DNA of 64,000 nucleotides from Acidobacteriaceae bacterium KBS 83. Lineage in GTDB: Bacteria; Acidobacteriota; Terriglobia; Terriglobales; Acidobacteriaceae. The number at the start of each line of letters is the position of its first letter. Position 1 is the first letter of the stretch. Below the pieces are notes generated by a model. It did no database searches. It was not told the DNA's origin and saw only the letters and a program-made list of their open reading frames with translations. This document shows, in pieces, positions 24,044-32,806 of this stretch. Location: contig KB906737.1 of NCBI GenBank assembly GCA_000381585.1, forward strand, positions 434,001 through 498,000. The letters are read 5' to 3'. A program made the position numbers and the translations under genes.

Positions 24044-26014
24044 TCACTGCTTATCAGTGCAGGCTATCTCACATACGGCGTGAGCGAGATAGCCTGCTGC
24101 GGTCGCGAAAGCGCGTCCATTGGTATCAAGGATGCCGGTTGTAGGGTTGACACCTTCAGTGAAAACGCCGCCGTCCCATGGGCTGTCACGCAATACCTTC
24201 ATCGCCCGTTCTTTTCCATGCTTCAGCAGTAGATGGTCGGCCACAGCCCACGACGTGGTGAACGGCACGCGATAGCTCCCCGGCAGTCCATACGGCTCGC
24301 TGGAGTAGGAATATTTGTAGTTCGGCGAGTGCAGCCACTCATACGTGCGTTCGAAGACAGAGTCGGTTTCCGGCACAAAGCCGAGCGCCGGCAGACGCAT
24401 CAGTGAACCTGGGGGTATCTCGACGAAGAGCGGCGAGGTGCCATCGGTCGATGCCGCAAACATCGTGCCTGTCGAGCCCGGTGGACCGGGCACAACACAA
24501 TGCTTCAGGATGGCGGTTTTTAGATCCGCCACCCGCTGGGTCAATGCCCGCGCCTGATCTGGCTCCTTCAAACGATCGAAGAGCGCAGCCATGGCGAGCA
24601 GCGCGCGCCACGTGAGCACGTTGTCGTAAGTCAGATACGGACGCTTCTGGTACTCGTCCTGTGAATCCTGCAGCGAGGTGTAGAGACCAATGGAAGCGGC
24701 GTAGCGCGAGGCGAGACGATCGCGCAGGAAGATCAGGGCAGTTCGATGCGCTTCCAGAAATGCGGTGTCGTTTGTTTTGTTAACGTATGAGGCGAGCGCG
24801 ACGATGGGCGCATCCGCTTCATCCAGCTGAAAGCCATCTTCAAGTGCTACGCCATCGATGAAGCGGCTATGCGTGCCAGTGTTGCGCAACTGAAAAGTGA
24901 GAGCGTACTCAAGAGCCTCGCGCGCGATGACAGCGTCAGTGTCCAGCAGCGCCGGAAAGCTCCACAGCATGGCATCGCGGTCCCAGTATGCGGCAGAGAC
25001 GTAGTAGCGCGGGCTGCGCGAAGTCACCCCGACAAACTGCTCTGTATCGATGGTGCGACCCCACGCATAGAGGGTGGTGAAGATCAGGTTGCGATTCATC
25101 AGGGTGTCGAGAGCCGGGTCGCCCGTGGTGCGCGTATGCTTTGCGCACCACGCCGCGGTCCGGGCTATTAAAGCATCCGCACCTTCGCGGTCCAGCATCT
25201 CGCGGAGTGCCTTGGCGTTGTGCGGCGCACTGAACTCCTCGATGCCCGCGCCAATTACGTAAAGCGCTTCCATCTTCTGGCCGCGTCCGAGCGTCTGCGT
25301 CCTCTCCGCATTCACGGTCGGCGCGACGACATTGTTTGGTGGCAACACGATCACGCCCTGCGAGCCAGGATGCACGAGGGACCACGCGAAGTCGGTGTCC
25401 GTGGTGGAGAAGCTGAAGACTTCTCCATCCGCCACCCAGGGTGCGGGCCCTGTACTCAGGTTTCCCTTCAGCAGAACCGGGGTATAGGTGACGCGGCTGA
25501 GCGCGCCCCACGAGGCCTGCACGCCGAGCTTCGCCTCGACAGCACTCTCACGATGATTGGTCATGGTGAGGCGCAGGAAGGCTCCGCGTGCATCGGGCGG
25601 CGCGCACCAGGTAAGCGTCAACTCCAGACCATTGATGCTCTGGTGGGCCATCGGCGTCCAGTACTCCACGAGGCTCCAATCCGGATAGTGTAGGGGCACG
25701 GGCTTGCCATCGGCGGTGAACGATGGGCTAATCACCGGCTTGCCCTCGGTTCCCGAAACCGCGCCCGAAACCTGCAGCAGCCCACGGTGGACCATCGAAA
25801 GCACATTGAAGGTGCCGAGTGCGCCATCGGAGGCGCGGATGTCCGGGAGAGATATCCACTCGTTGCCCGTAGGCAACACGTCGTTCGGTTGCAGATGAAG
25901 CGGAGTGGTGTGGGTCTCGGCAGTCGCGGCGATCACCGGCAGCCAACAGCAGACCATAATGCAAAACATTGCACGACACCTTATTAGGACGTTTATTCTC
26001 GCTCGATCTCTCAT
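24044..26014 (-). CDS. Exported six-hairpin glycosidase-like protein
   Basis: 656 residues, with a signal peptide beginning near MFCIMVCCWLPVIAATA (alternative start 25969). The first 260 residues are beta-rich, with sugar-processing style strands (NGLELTLTWCAPP, TNHRESAVEAKLGVQASWG). The remainder is an (alpha/alpha)6 toroid: SAAYWDRDAMLWSFPALLD, EDGFQLDEADAPIVALASY, RPYLTYDNVLTWRALLAMAAL, WAVADHLLLKHGKERA. Candidate catalytic acids are the Asp residues of WDRDAML and FQLDEAD. The architecture resembles GH15/GH63/GH125-type clans, but I cannot choose the family. Its location near a GH38 mannosidase suggests action on mannose-containing glycans outside the cytoplasm. Confidence 0.7.
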   Translation of the reverse strand: MRDRARINVLIRCRAMFCIMVCCWLPVIAATAETHTTPLHLQPNDVLPTGNEWISLPDIRASDGALGTFNVLSMVHRGLLQVSGAVSGTEGKPVISPSFTADGKPVPLHYPDWSLVEYWTPMAHQSINGLELTLTWCAPPDARGAFLRLTMTNHRESAVEAKLGVQASWGALSRVTYTPVLLKGNLSTGPAPWVADGEVFSFSTTDTDFAWSLVHPGSQGVIVLPPNNVVAPTVNAERTQTLGRGQKMEALYVIGAGIEEFSAPHNAKALREMLDREGADALIARTAAWCAKHTRTTGDPALDTLMNRNLIFTTLYAWGRTIDTEQFVGVTSRSPRYYVSAAYWDRDAMLWSFPALLDTDAVIAREALEYALTFQLRNTGTHSRFIDGVALEDGFQLDEADAPIVALASYVNKTNDTAFLEAHRTALIFLRDRLASRYAASIGLYTSLQDSQDEYQKRPYLTYDNVLTWRALLAMAALFDRLKEPDQARALTQRVADLKTAILKHCVVPGPPGSTGTMFAASTDGTSPLFVEIPPGSLMRLPALGFVPETDSVFERTYEWLHSPNYKYSYSSEPYGLPGSYRVPFTTSWAVADHLLLKHGKERAMKVLRDSPWDGGVFTEGVNPTTGILDTNGRAFATAAGYLAHAVCEIACTDKQ

Positions 26015-26249
26015 CTCCTGCTCCCGCCTCGCGACTCCATTAGGTCAGCGTACAACGTCGCCGGAGCAGCGGGACGAGCGAGAGAGTTCGAAGCGGGCAG
26101 GTGAAGAGCTCACGGAGTGGAGTTTCATATCGAGTTTTTCCCTGTGTCTGACTGTCCAAATCCGTAGCTGGCGCCGAACGCGACCAGAGCCTGCATCGAC
26201 GAAACCACGCCGGTACCAGCTGGCCACATATCAATGAGAAAAGGTTCCG

Positions 26250-26297
26250 GAACTGTCTGAAGTGACAGTTCTCAGGCCATTAGTGGCTGGCTAAGAT
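26250..26297 (+). promoter_or_regulatory. Shared palindrome-promoter module, copy 1
   Basis: GAACTGTC-N6-GACAGTTC (26250-26271) is followed by TTCTCA (-35-like), 17 bases and TAAGAT (-10-like, 26292-26297), then AGGAG and ATG 26318. The block is almost the same as at 37436-37507, including TCTGAAGTGACAGTTCTCAG and the SD-ATG-AAC end. It now drives a dead DUF4136 gene. The palindrome is probably an operator for a dimeric activator. Confidence 0.65.
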
Positions 26298-26317
26298 CCG
26301 ACAGGTAGGAGACTGAA

Positions 26318-26500
26318 ATGAACAGGAGAGTAGGCAACAAAGTCGTTTTACAGGGCCCGCTTTTGATATTTCTGATGATCACCGCGAGGATGCTAGCCGC
26401 GTAGGACATGCGTTACAACTTCATGCCCGGAACAGATTTTTCGAAATATCACACTTGAAAAAGGGGCCACCATTGAAACTATCCACCCAAACAGAAATGG
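26318..26500 (+). pseudogene. DUF4136 exported protein, pseudogene
   Basis: ATG 26318 opens a signal peptide (VLQGPLLIFLMITARMLAA) that meets TAG at 26402-26404, where family members have a Gln codon (CAG). In the same frame the sequence goes on as DMRYNFMPGTDFSKYHT, the hallmark start of the DUF4136 domain, then meets TGA. The neighbouring frame continues as EKGATIETIHPNRN, resembling the following KWATIE..HPNQ part of the family. So the gene carries one nonsense change, one frameshift and a 3' loss. The promoter and ribosome-binding site upstream look intact. Confidence 0.6.
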
Positions 26501-26537
26501 AACGTTCGCCCCCTCAAGAGCCTGGGAAGGATCTGGT

Positions 26538-27266
26538 ATGAGAAACAAATCAGTTCGTGGTTTCAAGATGTCTCTGATTCTATGTGGGCTGGCGATTGGC
26601 GCGGCACTGCCGTATCCGATTGCCGCACAAAGCCCGGACCTGCAACAGAAAGTTGCTGAGATCAAGGAATCGGCCGCCAAGAACAAGCAGGCCCTTGCGC
26701 AATACACCTGGGTCGAGCAAGACACGATCAGCCTGAAGGGCGAGCAGAAGAAGCAGGAGCACTTCCAGGTCCGCCTCGGTCCCGATGGTAAGCCGCAAAA
26801 GACACCACTTGACGCCGCGCCAGCCGCAGAAAGTGGAGAGAAAGAAGGGCGCCTGAAGAAGCACGTCATCGAGAAGAAGACGGAAGAGTATAAAGAGTAC
26901 GCCGAACAGATAAAGGCGCTGATCCAGCAATATGTCCCAATAGATAAAGATGCGATCGAACAGGCACGCCAAAAGGGCAACATCAGCCTGGGGACGCAAG
27001 CTAACACGCCGGGAGAATACCGGTTGGTGATATCCAATTACATCAAACAGGGCGACAATTTGACGCTGGTGTTTGATAAGGCACAGAAAGCCCTCGCGAG
27101 CTTATCGATTGCTACCTACCTGAGCGATCCAAAGGACGCAGTCAATGTAACGGTGCAGTTTAGTTCCATGCCCGGTGGACCGCACCATGTATCAGGTGAA
27201 ACCATTAATGGGGTCAGCAAACAGCTGACAATCGCCGTTCAGAATAGCAATTATCAAAAGATTTAG
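26538..27266 (+). CDS. Exported protein of unknown function
   Basis: 242 residues with a signal peptide (MSLILCGLAIGAALPYPIAAQ after a short basic start). Mature residues 35-60 are helical (LQQKVAEIKESAAKNKQALA). QYTWVEQDTISLKGEQKKQEHFQV looks like a beta hairpin. Residues about 110-160 are a charged helix, and TATYLSDPKDAVNVTVQFSSMPGG-like strands close the protein. Similar proteins (QYTWVEQ..SLKGE start) occur widely in acidobacteria without a known role. It follows the decayed DUF4136 gene and may use its promoter module. The terminator at 27473 lies about 200 bases downstream. Confidence 0.7.
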   Translation: MRNKSVRGFKMSLILCGLAIGAALPYPIAAQSPDLQQKVAEIKESAAKNKQALAQYTWVEQDTISLKGEQKKQEHFQVRLGPDGKPQKTPLDAAPAAESGEKEGRLKKHVIEKKTEEYKEYAEQIKALIQQYVPIDKDAIEQARQKGNISLGTQANTPGEYRLVISNYIKQGDNLTLVFDKAQKALASLSIATYLSDPKDAVNVTVQFSSMPGGPHHVSGETINGVSKQLTIAVQNSNYQKI

Positions 27267-27472
27267 ATGGTTGGCGTTCACTGAATAGATGCAAATGCGG
27301 CCGGCCGTTGTCCGCATGTCTCGACCAACTGAAATCGCCCGAAAGGGTTGCATCGCGTAAGGGTCATGCTCCTGACTATGGACCTTAACCCTGACGTCGC
27401 GAGCGATGCTTTCGGATAGTGAATTCTCTAGGTGGGACCGGCGAAGATGCTGTGCGGATCTAGCTTCAACTC

Positions 27473-27513
27473 AAAGCCGACTGGCGGACGGACGTCTACC
27501 GGTCGGCTTTTTT
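27473..27513 (+). terminator. Intrinsic terminator
   Basis: Twelve-base stem AAAGCCGACTGG with CCGGTCGGCTTT (one G-U-type mismatch) around a 14-base loop, followed by six T on the plus strand. On the minus strand it lies directly after the mannosidase stop codon but has only three T, so it is stronger for plus-strand transcripts. Confidence 0.7.
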
Positions 27514-27518
27514 GCGTT

Positions 27519-30500
27519 TTACTGTCCGGGTTCGGCTGTGCGATCGAGAGTGTCGTAGAGCGGCCGGATGGGGTGCGTTTGCTCTCCGGCCGCAGCCGCG
27601 GTGATAGCGAGGATGCGAATGCGATCGTTGCTTGGCAGGGTGATGGTCTTCGCTCCTGCAGGAACATCGATGGTGTAAGCGTAAAGGTAAGAGTAATTGT
27701 AGATAGCGTTGCTGCCATCGGTGGAGTGGAGGTGGGATGCATACCACGCCACGGGCGCCCTCTTGATGAAGCCGGGCGTGAGTCCCACGTAGCTTGGCTT
27801 CATGATTGGGCCGTGCGCCTTCGTGAAGGCGAGCGTTCGGCGTGCGCGTTGAGCTTCCTTGCTGTTATCGCCAGCCGCAGGAGTGGCAGGAGGAGGAACG
27901 GGGATTGTCTTCCACTGGCGGTCGTCCCACTGGCCGATGTAGCCGGACCAGTCCTGGATGGTGAGTGGAACCGGCGTGCTCCCGATTTGGAAGGTGGCCT
28001 GTTGATCCCCACCATACGATGCTGCGAGCAGGTAGAGGCGGCTGTAGTTGCCTTCAGGCAGATTGATGGTCTGCCCGTTGGCGGTGACTGCGTTTGGCTT
28101 GCCTTCGGTTGCGGACGCGAGGTGGAATGCGATGCCGTCGTAGGCAATTTCAGAGGGGAGCATTTCGCCGGGCAAGGATTTCCCTTCCGGATCGAAGCCC
28201 CCGGTGGACGGCCTGTTCTCGGCTGTGGCGACCGATGCGTCATAATTCAGCTGGACTGGCTGCGATTGCGGAGGTGTCACCTTCGCATTCGCGTCAGAGA
28301 GCTTTATTGCAAAGGTGCGTGGCTGATAGCCGGTGAAGTCGGTGACGAGTTCCCCCTTGATAACAGTCACGGCACCCAACTCTTCTTCCGCTCCGTTGAT
28401 CTCGCGTGCGCTTGCGATAGCCACCGGGAAGCTGACTCGAACGGCAGTCTGCGGCTTGCCTGTCTCCTCAACCATGCGGACAACGATTTCATCGCTCTGC
28501 TCGGCTCGCTTTACCGCCATGACGCGAACTTGCGAGTTGTTCACGATGAGCAGCGAGAAGGTCTTGCCGAGCGCGCCATCGTGTTTCTGGCTTTCGAATG
28601 CGATGAGGGGTTGATTGAGGCGAATTCCCTGCCAGTTGGTGTTCTCTTTACGCCAGTCGCCAGCGTGACTAGCGATGCCGTAGTTGAATTCGTGATGACC
28701 CCAATCCTGCGTAGCCTGATCGCTATAGGCAATGCCTGCAGGACTGATACCGGGAGTGCGAAGCAGTGTGAGACGCAGGGTGCTGTCGTCGGGCTTGTCA
28801 GAGCCGTGTTTGTAGTCGGATAGCACGGTGATACCAAATGCTCCGTTCTTGTCAGTCAGGTCGATCCATTGATGGGAGGCGACTTCGAACTTGCGTTCGT
28901 CATTATTGCCGCGTTCGATCTTGCCTATGTCCCAGTTATAGGTGGCCTGCGGATTGGAGGCGGTGAGAGGGAAGGTTGCCTTCAGATTCGATTCTGAGAT
29001 CTTCCAGTCGACAACGTTGGCGAATTCGACGCGATTGCCGGCATCGCCCGCGGAGAGACGGATGGCCTGAACGAACTTCGATCCTTCCCTTTCGCGGGTG
29101 ACTTCAAGTGCGACGCGGGCCGGGCCGTTTTCGAGGATTTTGATTGTCGCCGGGCCGGAAACGAAGGCACGCGGCGGCTTCTGCTGGTCGGTCCAATCCA
29201 TATTCCATGCGGGCCATTCCTGCGGCTTATCGGTCTTGAGGGCGAGGCGCGCGGGAGCTGAAAGTAATTCCCGTTTGATCGATTTGTCGTAGATGCTGGA
29301 GACGTCGCCATTTTCGTCAATCTTGACGCGGTAGCGTGCATTCTCAAGCGAGGACTCGGTCACCTTCAGCGGGCTCGCGACAGGAGCGGCGGCTGCCGGC
29401 TGGACGTCGTAGACCGCGAAACCGACCGAGGGCACCTTCGCGAGGAAGACAATCCTGGCTGTATTGGTTGTGGAAGACGAGATTTGCGCGGGCACCTCTT
29501 TGCCGTCGGGACCAACGACGCGCACCGCTTTGGGCGTTCCGCTGGGGAAGGTGATGTTGCCTTCGACTATGTCTTCGCGCGCAATGGAAAGCTGGTTGTA
29601 GACGACGACGGGTGTGCCACCGGTTTTGGTATTGAGAGCGGAGCCGACAGCATCGGCGGCACTCTGCAGGACTCCGCCAAACTGGTTCATGGCAACGGAC
29701 TGATCGTTCCATGCGTATTCGTAAGCCTTCGGCGTGGCTGTGCCGGGGATGAGGTCATGGAATTGGCCGCCCATCACCAGCGTCCAAGCGTTGGTGAGCC
29801 GATCCTTCGGATAGGAGCGACCGCCCAGCCAGGCAGCGGCGACTGACGCGCGCTCGGCTGCATCGGCGAGGGTTTCATTCTCGCGATTCCAGCGCTTCAT
29901 ATAGGCTTCGGAGGTCAGAGAGCCGGCAGAGTGCTCGGTGAGCTCGAGGTCGCCGGTGTAATGCGGCATGTGGACGACGTCTTCCGGCTTGATGTCGAGG
30001 AACATCTGTTCGGAATTTGTCTGGACCACATGAAGGGGCCCATCTCCGACTTTGACGGGCTCGCTCTTCGCCGTGGCATTGCGCTCGGAGGGCAGCGCGG
30101 TGGTTCCCTGGGTCACGATCGCTTCCATCAACTTGATGGAGTTCTCGCGCGGTGCGCCACCGATGTCGCCGGTTCCGTAGTAACGATAGTCGACGTAGAG
30201 TCCACTGGATTTGCCGTTGTTCTCAGCGCGGCGGATCCATTCATCGCTCTTGGTGAGATCGTCTTTGACGTTACCGTTGTAGTCAGTCGCATTAAGAGCG
30301 GCGATGATGCTCTTGCCATCGGGCCCCTGCCACGCACCTACATTGAAGGGAATGCCCTTGGGCGTGTCCTGCGGAGAACCGGGGCCGCCCGCGGTGGTGG
30401 CGGAATGCCAGGTGAGTTTCTGCGTGGAGAATCCCTTGATGCCCATGTGCGAGAGGATGGTGGGCAGAGATGCGGGAAATCCAAAGCAATCGGGGAGCAT

Positions 30501-31316
30501 GTATTCGGCGCTGGTGCGTCCGAAATCGTGACGGAAATACTCCTTGCCATAGAGGATCTGACGAATGATCGACTCTGAGGATGGGTTGTTGACGTCACCT
30601 TCTTCCATGGACGAGCCGGCGACGAACCAGCGGCCAGCGGCGACATATTTCTTCAGGGTTTCATAGTCGGCTGGGTAGTACTCCTTCATGAAGCGGTAGC
30701 GGTTGGCTCCGCTGAAGTTAAAGACATAGTGCGGATATTTTTCGAAGAGGGCGAAGTTATCGCGCATGGTGCGGGGGAGATATTCGCCGATGGTGTTGGG
30801 GTACTCCCAGCGCCACTCGGTATCGAGGTGGGCGTAAGGCACAACGTAGAGAGTGGCGTTCTTGCCGGGATCGAGCGTGGCAGGAGACTGATCGGGTTTG
30901 GCTGCGGCATCTGCCGGCGGCGGGGACGGAGGTGCGAGTTTCTCCTCGGGATCGCCGGGGTGGTGTAGTTTGGCGGTAAAGCCACCCTCCATTTCATAGG
31001 GATCGACGAAGATCTGGCCCTTCATCTCGGAAGCGGAGCTGACGGTTCCCTGAAAGGAAATAATCAGCATGGTGCCACCTTCGTCGACTCCGGACTGCCA
31101 CATGGCCTGATCGCCGTTAACCGTTCCGGTAACATCGACCAACTGATTGTCATCGAGCTTGCAGGAACCCGTGAGCAGGTCGGCTTGCTGCTTCAGGTTG
31201 CAGATCGCGGAGACGGGATTTCCGCCAACGGTGCCGTTGACTCGCCAAACTCCGCTGATGTCCGCTGCCGCCGCGGGAATTGCGGCAAGAATAAAAGCCA
31301 GACTTAGTAATCTCAT
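27519..31316 (-). CDS. GH38 alpha-mannosidase, exported, with N-terminal extra domain
   Basis: 1265 residues from ATG 31316, which has an AGAGGGAAGA site upstream and starts the signal peptide (LLSLAFILAAIPAAAA). Residues about 20-110 form a small beta-rich domain (SGVWRVNGTVGGNPVSAIC..), then a Pro-rich linker. The GH38 catalytic domain follows, with metal-ligand HLDTEW (His163, Asp165) and the nucleophile Asp276 in LPDCFGFPASL. The large beta-sandwich domains of family 38 complete the rest. The enzyme hydrolyses terminal alpha-mannosides, probably in the periplasm. With the six-hairpin glycosidase nearby it points to scavenging of mannose-rich glycans. Confidence 0.9.
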   Translation of the reverse strand: MRLLSLAFILAAIPAAAADISGVWRVNGTVGGNPVSAICNLKQQADLLTGSCKLDDNQLVDVTGTVNGDQAMWQSGVDEGGTMLIISFQGTVSSASEMKGQIFVDPYEMEGGFTAKLHHPGDPEEKLAPPSPPPADAAAKPDQSPATLDPGKNATLYVVPYAHLDTEWRWEYPNTIGEYLPRTMRDNFALFEKYPHYVFNFSGANRYRFMKEYYPADYETLKKYVAAGRWFVAGSSMEEGDVNNPSSESIIRQILYGKEYFRHDFGRTSAEYMLPDCFGFPASLPTILSHMGIKGFSTQKLTWHSATTAGGPGSPQDTPKGIPFNVGAWQGPDGKSIIAALNATDYNGNVKDDLTKSDEWIRRAENNGKSSGLYVDYRYYGTGDIGGAPRENSIKLMEAIVTQGTTALPSERNATAKSEPVKVGDGPLHVVQTNSEQMFLDIKPEDVVHMPHYTGDLELTEHSAGSLTSEAYMKRWNRENETLADAAERASVAAAWLGGRSYPKDRLTNAWTLVMGGQFHDLIPGTATPKAYEYAWNDQSVAMNQFGGVLQSAADAVGSALNTKTGGTPVVVYNQLSIAREDIVEGNITFPSGTPKAVRVVGPDGKEVPAQISSSTTNTARIVFLAKVPSVGFAVYDVQPAAAAPVASPLKVTESSLENARYRVKIDENGDVSSIYDKSIKRELLSAPARLALKTDKPQEWPAWNMDWTDQQKPPRAFVSGPATIKILENGPARVALEVTREREGSKFVQAIRLSAGDAGNRVEFANVVDWKISESNLKATFPLTASNPQATYNWDIGKIERGNNDERKFEVASHQWIDLTDKNGAFGITVLSDYKHGSDKPDDSTLRLTLLRTPGISPAGIAYSDQATQDWGHHEFNYGIASHAGDWRKENTNWQGIRLNQPLIAFESQKHDGALGKTFSLLIVNNSQVRVMAVKRAEQSDEIVVRMVEETGKPQTAVRVSFPVAIASAREINGAEEELGAVTVIKGELVTDFTGYQPRTFAIKLSDANAKVTPPQSQPVQLNYDASVATAENRPSTGGFDPEGKSLPGEMLPSEIAYDGIAFHLASATEGKPNAVTANGQTINLPEGNYSRLYLLAASYGGDQQATFQIGSTPVPLTIQDWSGYIGQWDDRQWKTIPVPPPATPAAGDNSKEAQRARRTLAFTKAHGPIMKPSYVGLTPGFIKRAPVAWYASHLHSTDGSNAIYNYSYLYAYTIDVPAGAKTITLPSNDRIRILAITAAAAGEQTHPIRPLYDTLDRTAEPGQ

Positions 31317-31791
31317 TCTTCCCTCTTTGTCGTTCAAGTGCTTCGTACGGGGCAACGCGTTGGTTGAAAGCTATTGTCTGAAATATGAACAAGGCAATCC
31401 GCTGGGCGACCTCACGGCACTCGTCGACTGTGTCGATTGCCGTGATGATGATACGGCACGAATCAGGCGTAGGGATGCTAGTCCGGATGAACCGGCGGGT
31501 TGTGTCATTTTTGGCGTCTGACGCGTTCTCGGGCTGGTTCTCTCGTTTTGGCGGGAATACTAGCGTATTTCCAGGAGAGTTCAACAGGAAGGCAACTGAG
31601 CAAAGTATCTAATTACCATTCCTCTACGAGAAGACAACGGGAGCGAGACGGCTGGGGAAGATCACTTCGACCACGATCTGCTGATCGTCTCGTGATCGAA
31701 GCTGCGTACCTTCATTCTGCGGTTCAATGACGCCGAATCGTTGCGAGCATTGAAGTCCTGGCTGCAAAACTCACTCTTGGCGCAGTCGCAA
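31317..31791. other. Gene-free stretch between GH38 and DUF2950 genes
   Basis: It contains the 5' region of the mannosidase gene. I find no intact gene. A minus-strand frame ending at 31624 reads FGVIEPQNEGTQLRSRDDQQ and more, which looks coding-like, but it has no start codon and is only about 45 residues. A small hairpin ACGATC-TGCT-GATCGT lies at 31673-31688. Nothing else is supported. Confidence 0.4.
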
Positions 31792-32733
31792 TCATTCCTC
31801 GACAGGTTTCCACCCTGCGTCAGGATTGAACTGTGTCATTGCGATTGCTGTCTCTTGCGTGGATTTCCCCAGATCCTTCTGGAGGAGCACGCCATCCTGG
31901 TTGATCATGAAGGTCATCACTCCTGAGTTGCCGTATTCGGCAGGATAGGCGACGAGTGCGAATCCATCAATCATTTTGCCGTCGTGAACATAGTCCTTCG
32001 CACCCCCGGGCGCGCTACTGCCCTGCCCTTTCAACATGTGAAAGAAATAGCCATGAAAGGCTGCATGCGCGTCGGGCTTGGCGCTGTAGCCCTCCGCTGT
32101 TGCAAACGCGACCAATGGTCCGAGCGGACTCTGGGGCTGACCTTGAGGTGAGGCCCAGTACAAGCCGTTCTGCTTGCCGGGATCGCTGAGGAACTTCTGC
32201 GCGTACTGCTTCGTGGTCGCGCCATCATGAAGCTGAGAGAAATATTCGGCCTGAGCATCCGCCGCGGCCTCGCAAACCTCGATCATGGCGAGTTCGTTTC
32301 GGCCAATCCGACGATTGAGAACCTCGTCTCTGCCTGACGCCGTGTCGAAGAACCATTGGCCGGCGGCATTTTTCTTCAGAGGAATGGGAAACGGGAAATT
32401 GTCAGCGCCCACCAAAAGGATCTGCGCACCGTCGCCCAGGTTGCGCCAGCGATGCATCACGTCATACCGTTTCACAAACGCGTCGCCGGCATTTTTGTCC
32501 TGTACGGCATCGCCAGATGAAATGAGCTCCTTCGAGCTTGGGCCGAAGATTGCAACCAGTTGTGCCTGGTCGCCCGATCTTGCCGCTGCGAGTAGGGCAT
32601 TCGCTGCGTCATCGGGTGTAGAAAACAATCTGGTCGCAGGTTCTTCTGATTTATGGCAGGCAGCAAGCGGAATCAATATCGCCAGGAGGAAGAGCCGGGC
32701 CGCGAGGGCAACTCTGAATGGCTTAGGAGACAT
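31792..32733 (-). CDS. DUF2950 lipoprotein-like protein
   Basis: 313 residues. The signal sequence ends in LIPLAAC, a lipobox, so it is likely lipid-anchored. The mature sequence has the DUF2950 features: SSKELISSGDAVQDKNAGDAF, GQWFFDTASGRDEVLNRRIGRNELAMI, YWASPQGQPQSPLGPLVAFA, GYFFHMLKGQGSSAPGGAKDY and YGNSGVMTFMINQDGVLLQKDLG. DUF2950 is commonly encoded next to DUF3300, as here, where the DUF3300 gene lies 73 bases upstream on the same strand. The pair is probably one operon. Molecular function is unknown; an envelope-assembly or stress role is conjecture. Confidence 0.9.
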   Translation of the reverse strand: MSPKPFRVALAARLFLLAILIPLAACHKSEEPATRLFSTPDDAANALLAAARSGDQAQLVAIFGPSSKELISSGDAVQDKNAGDAFVKRYDVMHRWRNLGDGAQILLVGADNFPFPIPLKKNAAGQWFFDTASGRDEVLNRRIGRNELAMIEVCEAAADAQAEYFSQLHDGATTKQYAQKFLSDPGKQNGLYWASPQGQPQSPLGPLVAFATAEGYSAKPDAHAAFHGYFFHMLKGQGSSAPGGAKDYVHDGKMIDGFALVAYPAEYGNSGVMTFMINQDGVLLQKDLGKSTQETAIAMTQFNPDAGWKPVEE

Positions 32734-32806
32734 TTGATCCTCCGCAAGATTCGGATTTCAGATTCAAGAGTTTTAACAACACCAGCAATACTTTCCCGAT
32801 GTCACT

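Noticed and set aside
26393-27037. 214-residue minus-strand frame
   Set aside because: It is antisense to the exported protein at 26538-27266, is rich in Cys, Ser and Phe without domain pattern, and has no ribosome-binding site.
27432-28823. 463-residue plus-strand open frame
   Set aside because: It lies antisense to the GH38 mannosidase, whose translation is clearly conserved. The product has no recognisable pattern, and such long shadow frames are usual in GC-rich genes.
29931-30578. 215-residue plus-strand frame
   Set aside because: Shadow of the GH38 catalytic domain on the opposite strand.
31673-31688. Small ACGATC hairpin as a terminator
   Set aside because: Only a 6-base stem with no T-run on either strand.
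31624-31766. Short minus-strand coding-like frame (FGVIEPQNEGTQLRSRDDQQ)
   Set aside because: About 45 residues with no usable start codon and no family match.
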